The notes beneath the pieces were generated by a model, which was given only the letters and a program-made list of their open reading frames with translations, did no database searches and had not been told where the DNA came from. Below, one piece after another: positions 16,147 to 25,121 of a DNA stretch of 64,000 nucleotides (within the stretch, counting starts at the first letter, position 1; the number at the start of each line of letters is the position of its first letter). Both the position numbers and the translations under genes were made by a program. The DNA comes from Niabella sp. (GTDB lineage: Bacteria; Bacteroidota; Bacteroidia; Chitinophagales; Chitinophagaceae), in assembly GCA_017744715.1 (NCBI GenBank), contig JAGIAT010000001.1, positions 372,001 through 436,000 of the forward strand. The letters are read 5' to 3'.

Positions 16147-17166
16147 TTAAAAATTTCCTTTTCGTTCCTGAAAATGGGTGTCCTTATTCCAAAGTTCGCC
16201 GCCTTCCTGCAACCATTTGGCGGTAATTTCGATGGCCTCGCGGATCGAAGTACGGGGATAGCCAAATAATTTATGACAGGCCGAAGCGTTGTTCAGCAGG
16301 GCCGTGGGCGCGGGCTGGTTGATAAATTGCGGTTCTTTGTTAAACAGTGCTCCAAAACGCTGCGCGATCCATCGAACGGATAAGATCTCCGGACCGGTAA
16401 CGTTTAACACGGTTGCCGGTGATGTACAGTGCCGTAATGATCTTAACGCAATTTCATTGGCATCGCCCTGCCAGATCACATTGACGTTCTCCGTGGTGAG
16501 GTCGATTGCTTTTTCCGCCAGTACGGATTTTGCAATCTCCACCAGCACTCCATAGCGGAAATCAACGGCATAATTCAACCGGTAGATCAATACCGGTGTG
16601 CCGTTCTTCTTTGAAAAATACTGGAAAATGCGTTCCCGGCCCAAGCAGGATTGCGCATATTCCCCGATGGGTGCCGGTGCCGTTTCCTCCGAAACGCCCC
16701 CATCTGTTACCGGAACAAACGGAAGCACATTGCCGGAGGAAAAGGCCACGATCCGCGAATCTTTAAAATGCGCGGCCACCCGGCCCGGAAGAAAAGTGTT
16801 CATGGCCCAGGTAAAATCTTCATTACCGCTGGTGCCAAATTTATAGCCCGCCAGGTAAATAATATTGGGAACCTTGGGCAATTGCTGCAGGGCTGCATCA
16901 TCCAGCAGGTCGCAGGCAATGGTTTCCACGCCCATGGCTTCCAGCTCCTGCTGCAAGGTTCCGGATGAAAAGCGGGATACGCCGATCACTTTTTTTGTGA
17001 GCCCGGCTTCGCGGATGGCCCTTACCGCAAGGCGGGCCATACTGGGGCCCATTTTGCCGCCCACACCCAGCAGCATCAGGTCGCCTTCTATGTGCTTCAG
17101 ATCTTCGATCAATGCCGGGGAAGGCGCCAGCAGGGTTGCTTCCAGTTGTTCTAAGTTCGATTGCAT
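16147..17166 (-). CDS. NAD(P)-dependent epimerase/dehydratase (extended SDR)
   Basis: 339 residues. The Rossmann nucleotide loop is LMLLGVGGKMGPSMARLAVRA near residue 30 (a GxGGxxG variant), followed by VSRFSSGTL. IYLAGYKFGTSG and the Ser-rich VAFSSGNVLPF strand are typical of the extended SDR/epimerase fold. The classical YxxxK could be EYAQSCLGRER, where Lys is replaced by Leu or Arg; this is noteworthy and may mean altered chemistry. It abuts the aldolase gene without spacing, so the pair acts together. It probably oxidises or epimerises a sugar or sugar acid; the substrate is unknown. Confidence 0.8.
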   Translation of the reverse strand: MQSNLEQLEATLLAPSPALIEDLKHIEGDLMLLGVGGKMGPSMARLAVRAIREAGLTKKVIGVSRFSSGTLQQELEAMGVETIACDLLDDAALQQLPKVPNIIYLAGYKFGTSGNEDFTWAMNTFLPGRVAAHFKDSRIVAFSSGNVLPFVPVTDGGVSEETAPAPIGEYAQSCLGRERIFQYFSKKNGTPVLIYRLNYAVDFRYGVLVEIAKSVLAEKAIDLTTENVNVIWQGDANEIALRSLRHCTSPATVLNVTGPEILSVRWIAQRFGALFNKEPQFINQPAPTALLNNASACHKLFGYPRTSIREAIEITAKWLQEGGELWNKDTHFQERKGNF

Positions 17167-17174
17167 AAACGTGT

Positions 17175-18407
17175 TTACTTTACGAGTTTAATAAAATTGC
17201 TGATGGCCAGTACCAGGAGCACCGCCAGGCCCATAATGGCCCATACTTTTGTAAGGGGTTTGTTTTTCTGGTCTTTCATGATCGCGGGATCATTGGCCAC
17301 CAGGAACAGGATGATGCCGATAAAGGGCACCAGGAATATGGTGATGCTTTGGGCAAATACGATGAGTTCCAGCGGAAGGTTGCCAAATACATAGGCGATG
17401 ACCGATCCGAAGATCATGACCAGTGAAATAAATAATTTTACCGTTTTATTGTTGAGGTTATTGCCAAAGCCAAATGTATCACCCAGCAGCGAACCGCCCA
17501 GCACGGCATTGCCGATCAGCGAGGAAAAAGAAGCGCCAAACAACCCGGCAAAAAAGAGATGGGAAGCATAGGTACCCAGTAAGGGCTCCAGCGCTTTTCC
17601 CATTTCCGCGGCAGAGTTAATTTTGATGCCTTGCGGGTGCAGGATATTACCGGCACAAATCAATACGGCTGTACTCATCAGGCCCAGGATAATAATGCCT
17701 ACGCGACTGCCCAGGATTTCATTGCCCGAAAGCTGCTGGTCCGGCGACAGCCTGCGCCTTGCCTGTACCAGGTAGCTTTGATACAACGCGCCTACAATGG
17801 AAAAGCAGGAAGCCGTAAAAGCGATGACCAGGCCCAGTGATCCATCCGGGATGCGGGGTACCAGGCCCGCGGCAATCTCTGTAAACGATGGCCGCAGCAT
17901 GACTGCTGTAGAAAGAAAGGCAAACAGCATGATGATGATCAGCGCCAGCATCAGTTTTTCGAGCACCAGGAAAAAAGAACGGAAAAACAGGAGCAGGATA
18001 CCGATAAGGGTAAAGACAATGATGCTTGTTTTAGGAGGAATGCCCATTGATTCGGAAAGGGACAATGCAATACCGGTAGCGTTACCAGACTGAAAAGATG
18101 TGGCCACCAGGAAAATGCCGATGCCGATGATGGCGGCCGTGGCTTTCCCGAATTTATTTCGGATGAGGGTTAACAGCGAAACATCACTTTGCGCACCGAT
18201 GCGTGCCGCCATATTGGTAAATACCATCATAAAAAAGATGGCGGCTGCAATTACCCAGATAAGGCTGAAACCATAATCGGCGCCCATTTTAGAAGTAATG
18301 GTCATTTTGCTGGGGCCAAAGACCAATGCTGCGGTAATGATGCCCGGCCCCAGGATGGAAAGCCATTTTTTAAAAAAAGAGGGTTTGTTGGAAGGAGTAG
18401 TTTGCAT
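17175..18407 (-). CDS. NRAMP-family-like membrane transporter lacking canonical metal motifs
   Basis: 410 residues with about 11 hydrophobic segments. The start LGPGIITAALVFGPSKMTI aligns with TM1 of NRAMP proteins, but the metal-binding DPGN is replaced by GPSK. The TM6 MPH motif is not found; the corresponding region reads SCFSIVGALYQSYLVQARR. Family membership is therefore good, but Mn2+/Fe2+ transport is doubtful. Its position 8 bp before the epimerase and 6 bp after the sugar dehydrogenase in one operon suggests import of an organic substrate of this pathway, by inference. Confidence 0.8.
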   Translation of the reverse strand: MQTTPSNKPSFFKKWLSILGPGIITAALVFGPSKMTITSKMGADYGFSLIWVIAAAIFFMMVFTNMAARIGAQSDVSLLTLIRNKFGKATAAIIGIGIFLVATSFQSGNATGIALSLSESMGIPPKTSIIVFTLIGILLLFFRSFFLVLEKLMLALIIIMLFAFLSTAVMLRPSFTEIAAGLVPRIPDGSLGLVIAFTASCFSIVGALYQSYLVQARRRLSPDQQLSGNEILGSRVGIIILGLMSTAVLICAGNILHPQGIKINSAAEMGKALEPLLGTYASHLFFAGLFGASFSSLIGNAVLGGSLLGDTFGFGNNLNNKTVKLFISLVMIFGSVIAYVFGNLPLELIVFAQSITIFLVPFIGIILFLVANDPAIMKDQKNKPLTKVWAIMGLAVLLVLAISNFIKLVK

Positions 18408-18413
18408 ATAGAT

Positions 18414-19925
18414 TTACCGGTTGTTTTTTACTGTTTCCGATGTGATGTTGCCGGAGGCATTGCCAAAATTGCTGCGGATATAATTGGTAAGCACCCGGAT
18501 CTCTTCGTCTTTCAGAAATGCAAAAGCGGGCATCGAAGCTTCGTAGGAAATGCCGTCGGATGCTTTTCCGTTTGCTCCGTGCAACAGCACCTGCAGTAAT
18601 TTGTTTGCATCCCCGTTTACCAGCCGGGAACCGGCAAGGGATGGAAACGTATTCAACAGGCCCTTACCATCTGTTTTATGGCAGGAGGCACAGTAGGATT
18701 CGTATAAGGCTTTACCAGATTGCTCCTGCAGGGCCGGGGGCTTTTGGGGCCGTAATACAGGGGCCGTAGTATCGGTTGTTTTTTCCAGGCAATAAATGCC
18801 GTCGTCATAGGGTTTTGGAAATCCCTGCTGCGGATTCCAGTCGCGGTTGCTGGTACAGAAATAAACGGTGCCATCGGGCAATACCAGCACAGAACGTAAG
18901 CGCCCCAGGTAATTGGCAAAAAGAATGGCTTCATCCGTGATCTGTTGTCCGTTTGCAGAAAGGTGAAGGATTCTTAACGATTGACTTTTTAACGTGGTCA
19001 GCAATAAACTGTTCTTCCACTCGGGTATGGCATCTGAGCCATACCAGGCCAGTCCGGCAGGTGCAATCACCGGGGTCCAGGACCGTACCGGTTCTGTGCG
19101 GGGCGATTTTTTTGCAATCGCGATCTCCTTTTCGGTATCGTGCTTCCCTTCGATCTGCGGCCAGCCGTAGTTCTGCAGCGGCCGGATCAGGTTGATCTCG
19201 TCTTCAATGGCGTCTCCATGCTCGGAGGTATAAATAGTGCCATTGCCCGATTGCGTTAGTCCCTGCATATTGCGGAACCCCCAAGCGTATACATAACTGT
19301 TGGGGATGGGGTTGTCTTTGGGAATACTTCCATCCAGGTTTAAACGCAGGATCTTCCCGTTGAGTGCGGTGCTGTCCTGTGCAAAGGTATCGCTGGCGGC
19401 ATCGCCGGTGGCCCAGTATACTTTTTGATCCTTTGCTACCAGCACGCGGGAGCCGTTATGACCGGTACTGCCCGGGATGCGCAGCAAACGCAGGGGGGCC
19501 TCCAGTTTTCCGTTATTGTATGTGTAGCGTAATAAGTTTGAATAAATGCTGTCGCCCGTTTTGCTGGTATAAGAAAGAAACAGGTAATCCGGCCCCTGTT
19601 CCGGCTGGTACAGGGCCATGCCCAGCAGGCCCGTAGTGCGCTGATGATATACCTCGCTGATCCGTGCCACCGGAAAAACCCGGTGGGTGCCCAGGTCCAG
19701 CCGTTTAATAACACCGGCGATTTCGGAGAACAGGATGGCATGTGCTTTCCGGTCGTACTCCAGGTCCCAGGGCACTTCCAGGTGGTCTGCTACCCGGGTA
19801 AGGGATACTGCTGTTTGTCCAAGCCGAATTGTATTCAGTACCGGCGGTTCTTTTTTCTTTTCGATATGGCAGGAGGCCAAAAGAGCTGCCACAGATAATA
19901 AAACAGGTAATGCTGCAAGCCGCAT
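18414..19925 (-). CDS. PQQ-type sugar dehydrogenase lipoprotein fused to cytochrome c
   Basis: 503 residues. A lipoprotein signal (LLSVAALLASC, Cys19) leads to a six-bladed glucose/sorbosone dehydrogenase domain (about 40-390; VPWDLEYD, TGLLGMALYQPEQG, YAWGFRNMQGL, TSEHGD). A C-terminal cytochrome c domain has the heme site CASCH at 412-416 and probable Met465 as axial ligand. Such enzymes oxidise aldoses to lactones in the periplasm and pass electrons to the respiratory chain through the fused heme. First gene of the operon, divergent from susC. It would produce a lactone for the SMP-30 lactonase in the other arm (inference). Confidence 0.9.
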   Translation of the reverse strand: MRLAALPVLLSVAALLASCHIEKKKEPPVLNTIRLGQTAVSLTRVADHLEVPWDLEYDRKAHAILFSEIAGVIKRLDLGTHRVFPVARISEVYHQRTTGLLGMALYQPEQGPDYLFLSYTSKTGDSIYSNLLRYTYNNGKLEAPLRLLRIPGSTGHNGSRVLVAKDQKVYWATGDAASDTFAQDSTALNGKILRLNLDGSIPKDNPIPNSYVYAWGFRNMQGLTQSGNGTIYTSEHGDAIEDEINLIRPLQNYGWPQIEGKHDTEKEIAIAKKSPRTEPVRSWTPVIAPAGLAWYGSDAIPEWKNSLLLTTLKSQSLRILHLSANGQQITDEAILFANYLGRLRSVLVLPDGTVYFCTSNRDWNPQQGFPKPYDDGIYCLEKTTDTTAPVLRPQKPPALQEQSGKALYESYCASCHKTDGKGLLNTFPSLAGSRLVNGDANKLLQVLLHGANGKASDGISYEASMPAFAFLKDEEIRVLTNYIRSNFGNASGNITSETVKNNR

Positions 19926-20006
19926 AGTGTGGAATTTTAAGCGTTGTTTTATGATTCCCGAACCAAATCTAATGATTTAATTTTATATACAAAAAATTGA
20001 TTATTT

Positions 20007-20014
20007 TGTATACA
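20007..20014. promoter_or_regulatory. Candidate GntR operator 1 (TGTATACA)
   Basis: An 8-bp palindrome fitting the general GntR-family signature yGTM-KACr. It is 82 bp upstream of the sugar-dehydrogenase start and shared with the other divergent spacer of the locus. Confidence 0.5.
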
Positions 20015-20169
20015 TATTTTTGAAGCGGTTTGCTTGTATTTGAATTGTACTCATTTTAATATATTAATTTTCAATGTTTTAAGGTGATGTTTTTTACTTC
20101 AAATGGCTCCATAAAAATTTAAGAAAAAAATAAAATAAATTTTGTTTGTTTACAAAAAGATATTAATAT

Positions 20170-20177
20170 TGTATACA
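20170..20177. promoter_or_regulatory. Candidate GntR operator 2 (TGTATACA)
   Basis: The same 8-bp palindrome, 143 bp before the susC ATG, in the same spacer as operator 1. Confidence 0.5.
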
Positions 20178-20319
20178 GTATTAACGAATACTTGATTGCG
20201 ATTTCTCTTGTTATTGTTTTTCTGAAACCTGTATTTTAAACAGCCGGATGATGGCTGATGCTAAGGGATGAAAACCCAAAATTAATTTGTTTGGAAAATT
20301 ATTTTTAACACGATTATTC

Positions 20320-23300
20320 ATGAACCCAAACTCACGCAGCATCAGGAACATGCTTTTAGGAACGTACGTTTTATTGGCCTTGCCCCTTGTTCCTTTAGCG
20401 GGCAACGCTTCTTCCGGTTTACCGGTATTTTCAACGGCTGCAAGGGGCCGTGCAGCAGGACCGCAGGCAGCTGTCCGGACGCATGTTTACCGGAGCCCGG
20501 CTGCGGAACAGGTAAGCGGCAGGATAACCGATGGTAATAACGAGCCGCTGGCGGGTGTGGAAGTTACCAACCTTTCGAGCAGAGAAACGGTCGTTTCCGG
20601 AAAGAATGGGGAATACCGCATTAATGCGGCCCCGGATGATCAGCTGCAATTCCGCCTGCTGGGATTTAAAACGGTAACGGTGGCGGCAAGTGCTGCCGGC
20701 AGTATTACACTGGAGCCGCAATCCAGCGAGATGAATGAAGTAGTGGTAGTGGGCTACGGTACACAAAAAAAGGTAAACCTTACCGGTGCGGTATCGGTGG
20801 TTAAGTTTGATGAATCCCTGGCCAGCCGTCCCAATCTGAACCTGGCATCCGCATTGGTAGGTGCTGCTTCGGGGCTCAATATTGCACAAACCTCTGCTGC
20901 CCCCGGAGCCGAAGGGTTTAACCTGCTGGTACGCGGTAAAGGAACGATGAATGATGCCTCTCCATTGGTGGTCATTGACGGGGTGCCCGGAGCCTTGAAT
21001 GATGTGAATCCAAATGATGTGGAAAGCGTGTCGATCCTTAAAGACGCTGCATCTTCAGCCATCTATGGTTCGCGGGCGGCCAACGGCGTACTGCTTGTTA
21101 CAACGAAGCGCGGCCGGGGGGATAAGTTCACCTTTAATTATAACGGGTATACGGGCATGCAGGATGTGGCCAAACGCATTGATTTCATCACGGATATGGC
21201 TACGCATATGGAGCTGGTGAATGAATCGGAAGGGCGTGAGAAGTATGCGAAAACATTGATTGATACGTGGAGAACGGAGTCCGCCGCCGGAAACCCGCTG
21301 TATCCCAATACCGATTGGTATAACGAAATGCTGAAGAAAGGCTTACTTACCGAGCATAACCTGTCTGTGCGGGGCGGCGGTGAAAAAGGCAACATCGCCC
21401 TGTCATTAGGCTATTTAAAGAACCAGGGTATTATCGACCATTCCGACTATACCAAGTACAGTTTCCGGATCAATGCAGACATGAAAATAAAGAAGATACT
21501 GACCATCGGAGGCAATGTGTTCGGGTACTGGGCAAACAGGGACCCCCTGGATGTAGCCAGCTTTTTTTCAACGATACGGAACACCACACCAGGCGTTATT
21601 CCAAAGTATGAAGACGGACGTTACGGCGGTGAAATGTTCAATGGCTTGCCGGCGGGCGCCAATCCCAGGGCTTATGTGGATAATATCCGGGGACAATATG
21701 AACGGCAGCGGCTGGGTATGAAATTTTATGGCATTGTAAACCTGCTCAAGAACCTGGAATGGGAAAGCAGCTTTGGCTTCAATTATAATAACGACCGGAA
21801 TTGGGAATATGCGCGGCCCTATTCGCTCTGGAACCTGCAGACAAATTTCGAGTATCCCAAAAAACCAAGCATCAACAGCCTGTTTAATGGCAGCAGAAGA
21901 GATTATACGACCGTGCTAAATACACAGCTGCGCTTTAGGGAATCTATCAACGACGTCCATCATTTTACGGCATTGCTGGGTTTCGATCAGCAGTACAACC
22001 GCATGGATAAATTCGATGCAAAGAAAAACGATATCCTGGGAGACGATGCCATTTACATTCTGGATGCCGGAACCAACATGGAGGCCATAAACGGATCCGG
22101 AACCGATGATGCGCTTCAGTCTTATTTCGGACGGCTGAATTACGATTATAAAAGCAAATACCTGTTTGAAGCCAATGCACGGTATGACGGATCATCGCGG
22201 TTTGCCCGCGATAACCGGTGGGGGTTCTTTCCTTCGTTTTCGGCCGGATGGAGAGTGCTGGAGGAATCCTTTGCACAGCCGTTAAAAGCAGTATTTGATG
22301 ATATAAAAATCCGGGGCTCCTGGGGGCGGCTGGGTAATAACCGGATCGGAGATTACACCTACCAGGTAGTATACGGTTCTTACCTGTACCCGTTTGGCGG
22401 GCAGATGCAGCAGGGAGTGGCTCCAAAAGAGATCGCTAACAGCCGCATCAAATGGGAAACCACAACGGCTACAAACATCGGGCTGGATATCACCATGCTG
22501 AAAAACCGGTTGATGCTGAGCGCCGAATACTTCGACAAAACCACAACGGATATCCTGACCAAGATTCCTATTCCATTGGTGATGGGTAACTTTCTTCCGC
22601 CCTGGCAGAATATTGCAGCCATGAAGAACCGGGGAATGGAATTTCAGTTAACCTACCGGAATGCCCCGGGAAAAGACTGGTCCTACCAGGTAAATGCAAA
22701 CCTGTCTACCGTAACCAACAGCGTAAGCCGGTTTAACGGAGATACTTCGATTGATGGCACAACGATCACCCTCGAAGGCAAACCCTTTACCAGTTTTTAT
22801 GTACTGGAGTTTGACCGGATCATCCAGGACCAGTCCGAAATTGACCGCCTGGTTGCCGATGGCTATACCTTTGGTACCTACGTAGGCGGTACTCCAAAGC
22901 CGGGCGATATGCTTTATAAAGATGCCAATGGCGATAAAGTATTTAATGAAAAGGATCGTGTGGTTAAAAATTATTCATCGCTGCCCAAGTACACGTATGG
23001 ACTGAATGTCAGCATTGCTTACAAAGGCATCGACCTTAATATAGTGGGGCAGGGTGTTGGAGGCGTAAAACAATATTGGGGTAATGACGGGTTTAATACC
23101 TTTAACCTGAACGAAGGCTATCTGCAACGAACGGAGATTCTGAATCGCTGGACCCCGGAAAATAAATCGACGGTTTATCCGCGGCTGCTTACTTCAGGTT
23201 CGGCGCTGAATACGGCTTACAGTGATTACTGGCTCTACAATACGTCCTACTTCCGGGTAAAATCGCTGCAGCTGGGATACGCGCTTCCCCGCCAGGTAAC

Positions 23301-23451
23301 CAACAGGCTTAAAATAGACCGGCTAAGGGTATATGCCGACCTGGAAAACTATTTTACATTCACTGATTTTAAAGGATACAACCCGGAAAACTCCGGGATC
23401 TCCTATCCGTTGATGAAACAATGGATCATTGGTTTAAACATTGCATTTTAA
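20320..23451 (+). CDS. SusC/RagA-family TonB-linked outer membrane transporter
   Basis: 1043 residues from the ATG at 20320; a TTG-initiated extension is possible but unneeded. In order: signal peptide (about 1-30), carboxypeptidase-regulatory-like domain (VSGRITDGNNEPLAGVEV, about 67-140), the family motif EVVVVGYGTQKK, a plug domain (LVVIDGVPG, DVESVSILKDAASSAIYG, ANGVLLVTTKRG), then the barrel ending QWIIGLNIAF. It imports oligosaccharides or similar ligands with the SusD partner 11 bp downstream. No STN domain, so no obvious anti-sigma signalling. Confidence 0.96.
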   Translation: MNPNSRSIRNMLLGTYVLLALPLVPLAGNASSGLPVFSTAARGRAAGPQAAVRTHVYRSPAAEQVSGRITDGNNEPLAGVEVTNLSSRETVVSGKNGEYRINAAPDDQLQFRLLGFKTVTVAASAAGSITLEPQSSEMNEVVVVGYGTQKKVNLTGAVSVVKFDESLASRPNLNLASALVGAASGLNIAQTSAAPGAEGFNLLVRGKGTMNDASPLVVIDGVPGALNDVNPNDVESVSILKDAASSAIYGSRAANGVLLVTTKRGRGDKFTFNYNGYTGMQDVAKRIDFITDMATHMELVNESEGREKYAKTLIDTWRTESAAGNPLYPNTDWYNEMLKKGLLTEHNLSVRGGGEKGNIALSLGYLKNQGIIDHSDYTKYSFRINADMKIKKILTIGGNVFGYWANRDPLDVASFFSTIRNTTPGVIPKYEDGRYGGEMFNGLPAGANPRAYVDNIRGQYERQRLGMKFYGIVNLLKNLEWESSFGFNYNNDRNWEYARPYSLWNLQTNFEYPKKPSINSLFNGSRRDYTTVLNTQLRFRESINDVHHFTALLGFDQQYNRMDKFDAKKNDILGDDAIYILDAGTNMEAINGSGTDDALQSYFGRLNYDYKSKYLFEANARYDGSSRFARDNRWGFFPSFSAGWRVLEESFAQPLKAVFDDIKIRGSWGRLGNNRIGDYTYQVVYGSYLYPFGGQMQQGVAPKEIANSRIKWETTTATNIGLDITMLKNRLMLSAEYFDKTTTDILTKIPIPLVMGNFLPPWQNIAAMKNRGMEFQLTYRNAPGKDWSYQVNANLSTVTNSVSRFNGDTSIDGTTITLEGKPFTSFYVLEFDRIIQDQSEIDRLVADGYTFGTYVGGTPKPGDMLYKDANGDKVFNEKDRVVKNYSSLPKYTYGLNVSIAYKGIDLNIVGQGVGGVKQYWGNDGFNTFNLNEGYLQRTEILNRWTPENKSTVYPRLLTSGSALNTAYSDYWLYNTSYFRVKSLQLGYALPRQVTNRLKIDRLRVYADLENYFTFTDFKGYNPENSGISYPLMKQWIIGLNIAF

Positions 23452-23461
23452 AGAAGAAGCC

Positions 23462-25066
23462 ATGATAAAAAAAATAATGATCGCAACACTCTCCGTACTT
23501 GTACTGGCGTCTTGCAATAAATTCCTTGATAGAAACTCGTTGGTTGGATTATCGGAAGGCGACTTTTGGAAATCCGAGCAGGATGCGGTAACGGGCATCA
23601 ATGCTATTTATAACGCCAACCGCGAATTTACCAACAGCATCGTTATCTATGGTATGATGGACGACTTTACCGATATTTCTTACCAGTCGTTCGCAACCGG
23701 GCTCACAACAGGAGTATTCCCTGCCAATGCCTCGTTTTACTCAACCTCCTGGGGCATTTTCTATAAAGGCATCTACAGGGCAAATACCGCGCTGAAGAAA
23801 GTGCCGGAGATACAAATGAGCGAAACCGTTAAGAACCGTACCCTGGGGGAAGCCAGGTTTTTCAGGGGGTATTTCTATTTTAAACTCTGGGATTATTTTG
23901 GCGGGGTACCGCTTTATGATTACCCCATGAATGTGGATGAGTCGTTTAAACCGCGGAATACGGAAAAAGAGGTGTATGATTTTATTGTGAAGGATATGAC
24001 GGAGGCTTATGCATTGCTGCCGGGTAGTTATGATGCAGCGAATAAAGGCCGTGTTACCAAATGGGCGGCGCTGGCCATGCGGGGAAAAGCACATCTCTGG
24101 GCTAAGGAATATGAAAAGGCGGCTGCAGATTTTAAAGAACTGATGGAGAAAAGCGACCGGACCCTGGTGGCCGATTATCATACCTTGTTCCGCGTAGCCG
24201 GCAATAACAACAGTGAGGTTATTTTTGATGTGCAGTATGTGGCACAACAGGGAAATGGGTTGGCCACCGACCGTAATTATGGCAATGCCAGGGGGGCCAC
24301 AACGGGTTCCCAGCGTACGCGTCCCACACCCAAGCTGGTAAATGAATACGAGATGAAGGACGGAACGCGGTTCGATTTTGCAAACTTCAGGAATGCACAG
24401 GGCGGAGTATTCAATCCGGATAATGCGGCCGACTGGAGGGATGAGGCTTCGGTACGGAAGCTGTTTGAGAACCGCGATCCCCGTTTGCAAAAAGGAATTG
24501 TAGTACCCTGGTCTACCTTTAACGGGAAAGGCGGTATTGACTATTTGTACCGGTTTCCGGTAGTAACCTCCGATCCGGCGGCCTATGTACCGGTATGGAC
24601 CAATGGAAGTTATGCCTGGCGAAAGTTTGTAGAAACCGGATCCGTGTATACCTTACAGGACAATATGCCGCAGAATTTTCCCCTTATCCGGCTGGCGGAT
24701 GTAATGTTAATGTATGCAGAGGCGAAGAATGAGGCTGCAGGCGTGCCGGACCAAACTGTATACGATGCAGTAGATGCCGTACGCACCCGTGCAGGGATGC
24801 CGGATCTTCCTGCCGGATTGAATAAGGAACAGATGCGTGAACGGATACGGCATGAGCGGATGGTGGAATTATGCGGGGAAGGGCAACGTTATTCAGATAT
24901 CCGGAGATGGCGGATTGCCAGGGACGTAGTAGATGGGGTATGGATGACAGAATTTACAGGGGTGAAAATCCGGCAAAGAGGGTTCCCGGATAACTATTAC
25001 CTGTGGCCGATACCACAGTCGGAAAGAGATGTGAATCCCAACCTTACCCAAAACCCGGGTTGGTAA
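23462..25066 (+). CDS. SusD/RagB-family surface lipoprotein
   Basis: 534 residues from the ATG at 23462. An earlier in-frame ATG at 23441 overlaps susC but places seven residues before the signal peptide. Lipobox VLASC (Cys18). Family hallmarks: LGEARFFRGYFYFKL helix, KAHLWAKEYEKAAADF TPR-like repeat, and IRHERMVELCGEGQRYSDIRRW with the C-terminal NYYLWPIPQSE. It is the glycan-binding lid of the SusC transporter at the cell surface. Confidence 0.96.
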   Translation: MIKKIMIATLSVLVLASCNKFLDRNSLVGLSEGDFWKSEQDAVTGINAIYNANREFTNSIVIYGMMDDFTDISYQSFATGLTTGVFPANASFYSTSWGIFYKGIYRANTALKKVPEIQMSETVKNRTLGEARFFRGYFYFKLWDYFGGVPLYDYPMNVDESFKPRNTEKEVYDFIVKDMTEAYALLPGSYDAANKGRVTKWAALAMRGKAHLWAKEYEKAAADFKELMEKSDRTLVADYHTLFRVAGNNNSEVIFDVQYVAQQGNGLATDRNYGNARGATTGSQRTRPTPKLVNEYEMKDGTRFDFANFRNAQGGVFNPDNAADWRDEASVRKLFENRDPRLQKGIVVPWSTFNGKGGIDYLYRFPVVTSDPAAYVPVWTNGSYAWRKFVETGSVYTLQDNMPQNFPLIRLADVMLMYAEAKNEAAGVPDQTVYDAVDAVRTRAGMPDLPAGLNKEQMRERIRHERMVELCGEGQRYSDIRRWRIARDVVDGVWMTEFTGVKIRQRGFPDNYYLWPIPQSERDVNPNLTQNPGW

Positions 25067-25121
25067 CAGGATCATTTTTATAACGGAAAAAATAGGCATC
25101 CCAGGATGCTGATACAGGAAG

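Larger units (their letters stand above)
19926..20319. promoter_or_regulatory. AT-rich divergent control region of the catabolic locus
   Basis: A 394-bp spacer between the two divergent operons, very AT-rich and without an ORF. It contains two TGTATACA palindromes (20007-20014 and 20170-20177) and near matches at about 19984-19993 (TATATACAAA) and 20146-20155 (TTGTTTACAA). Both operon promoters must lie here. Confidence 0.7.
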
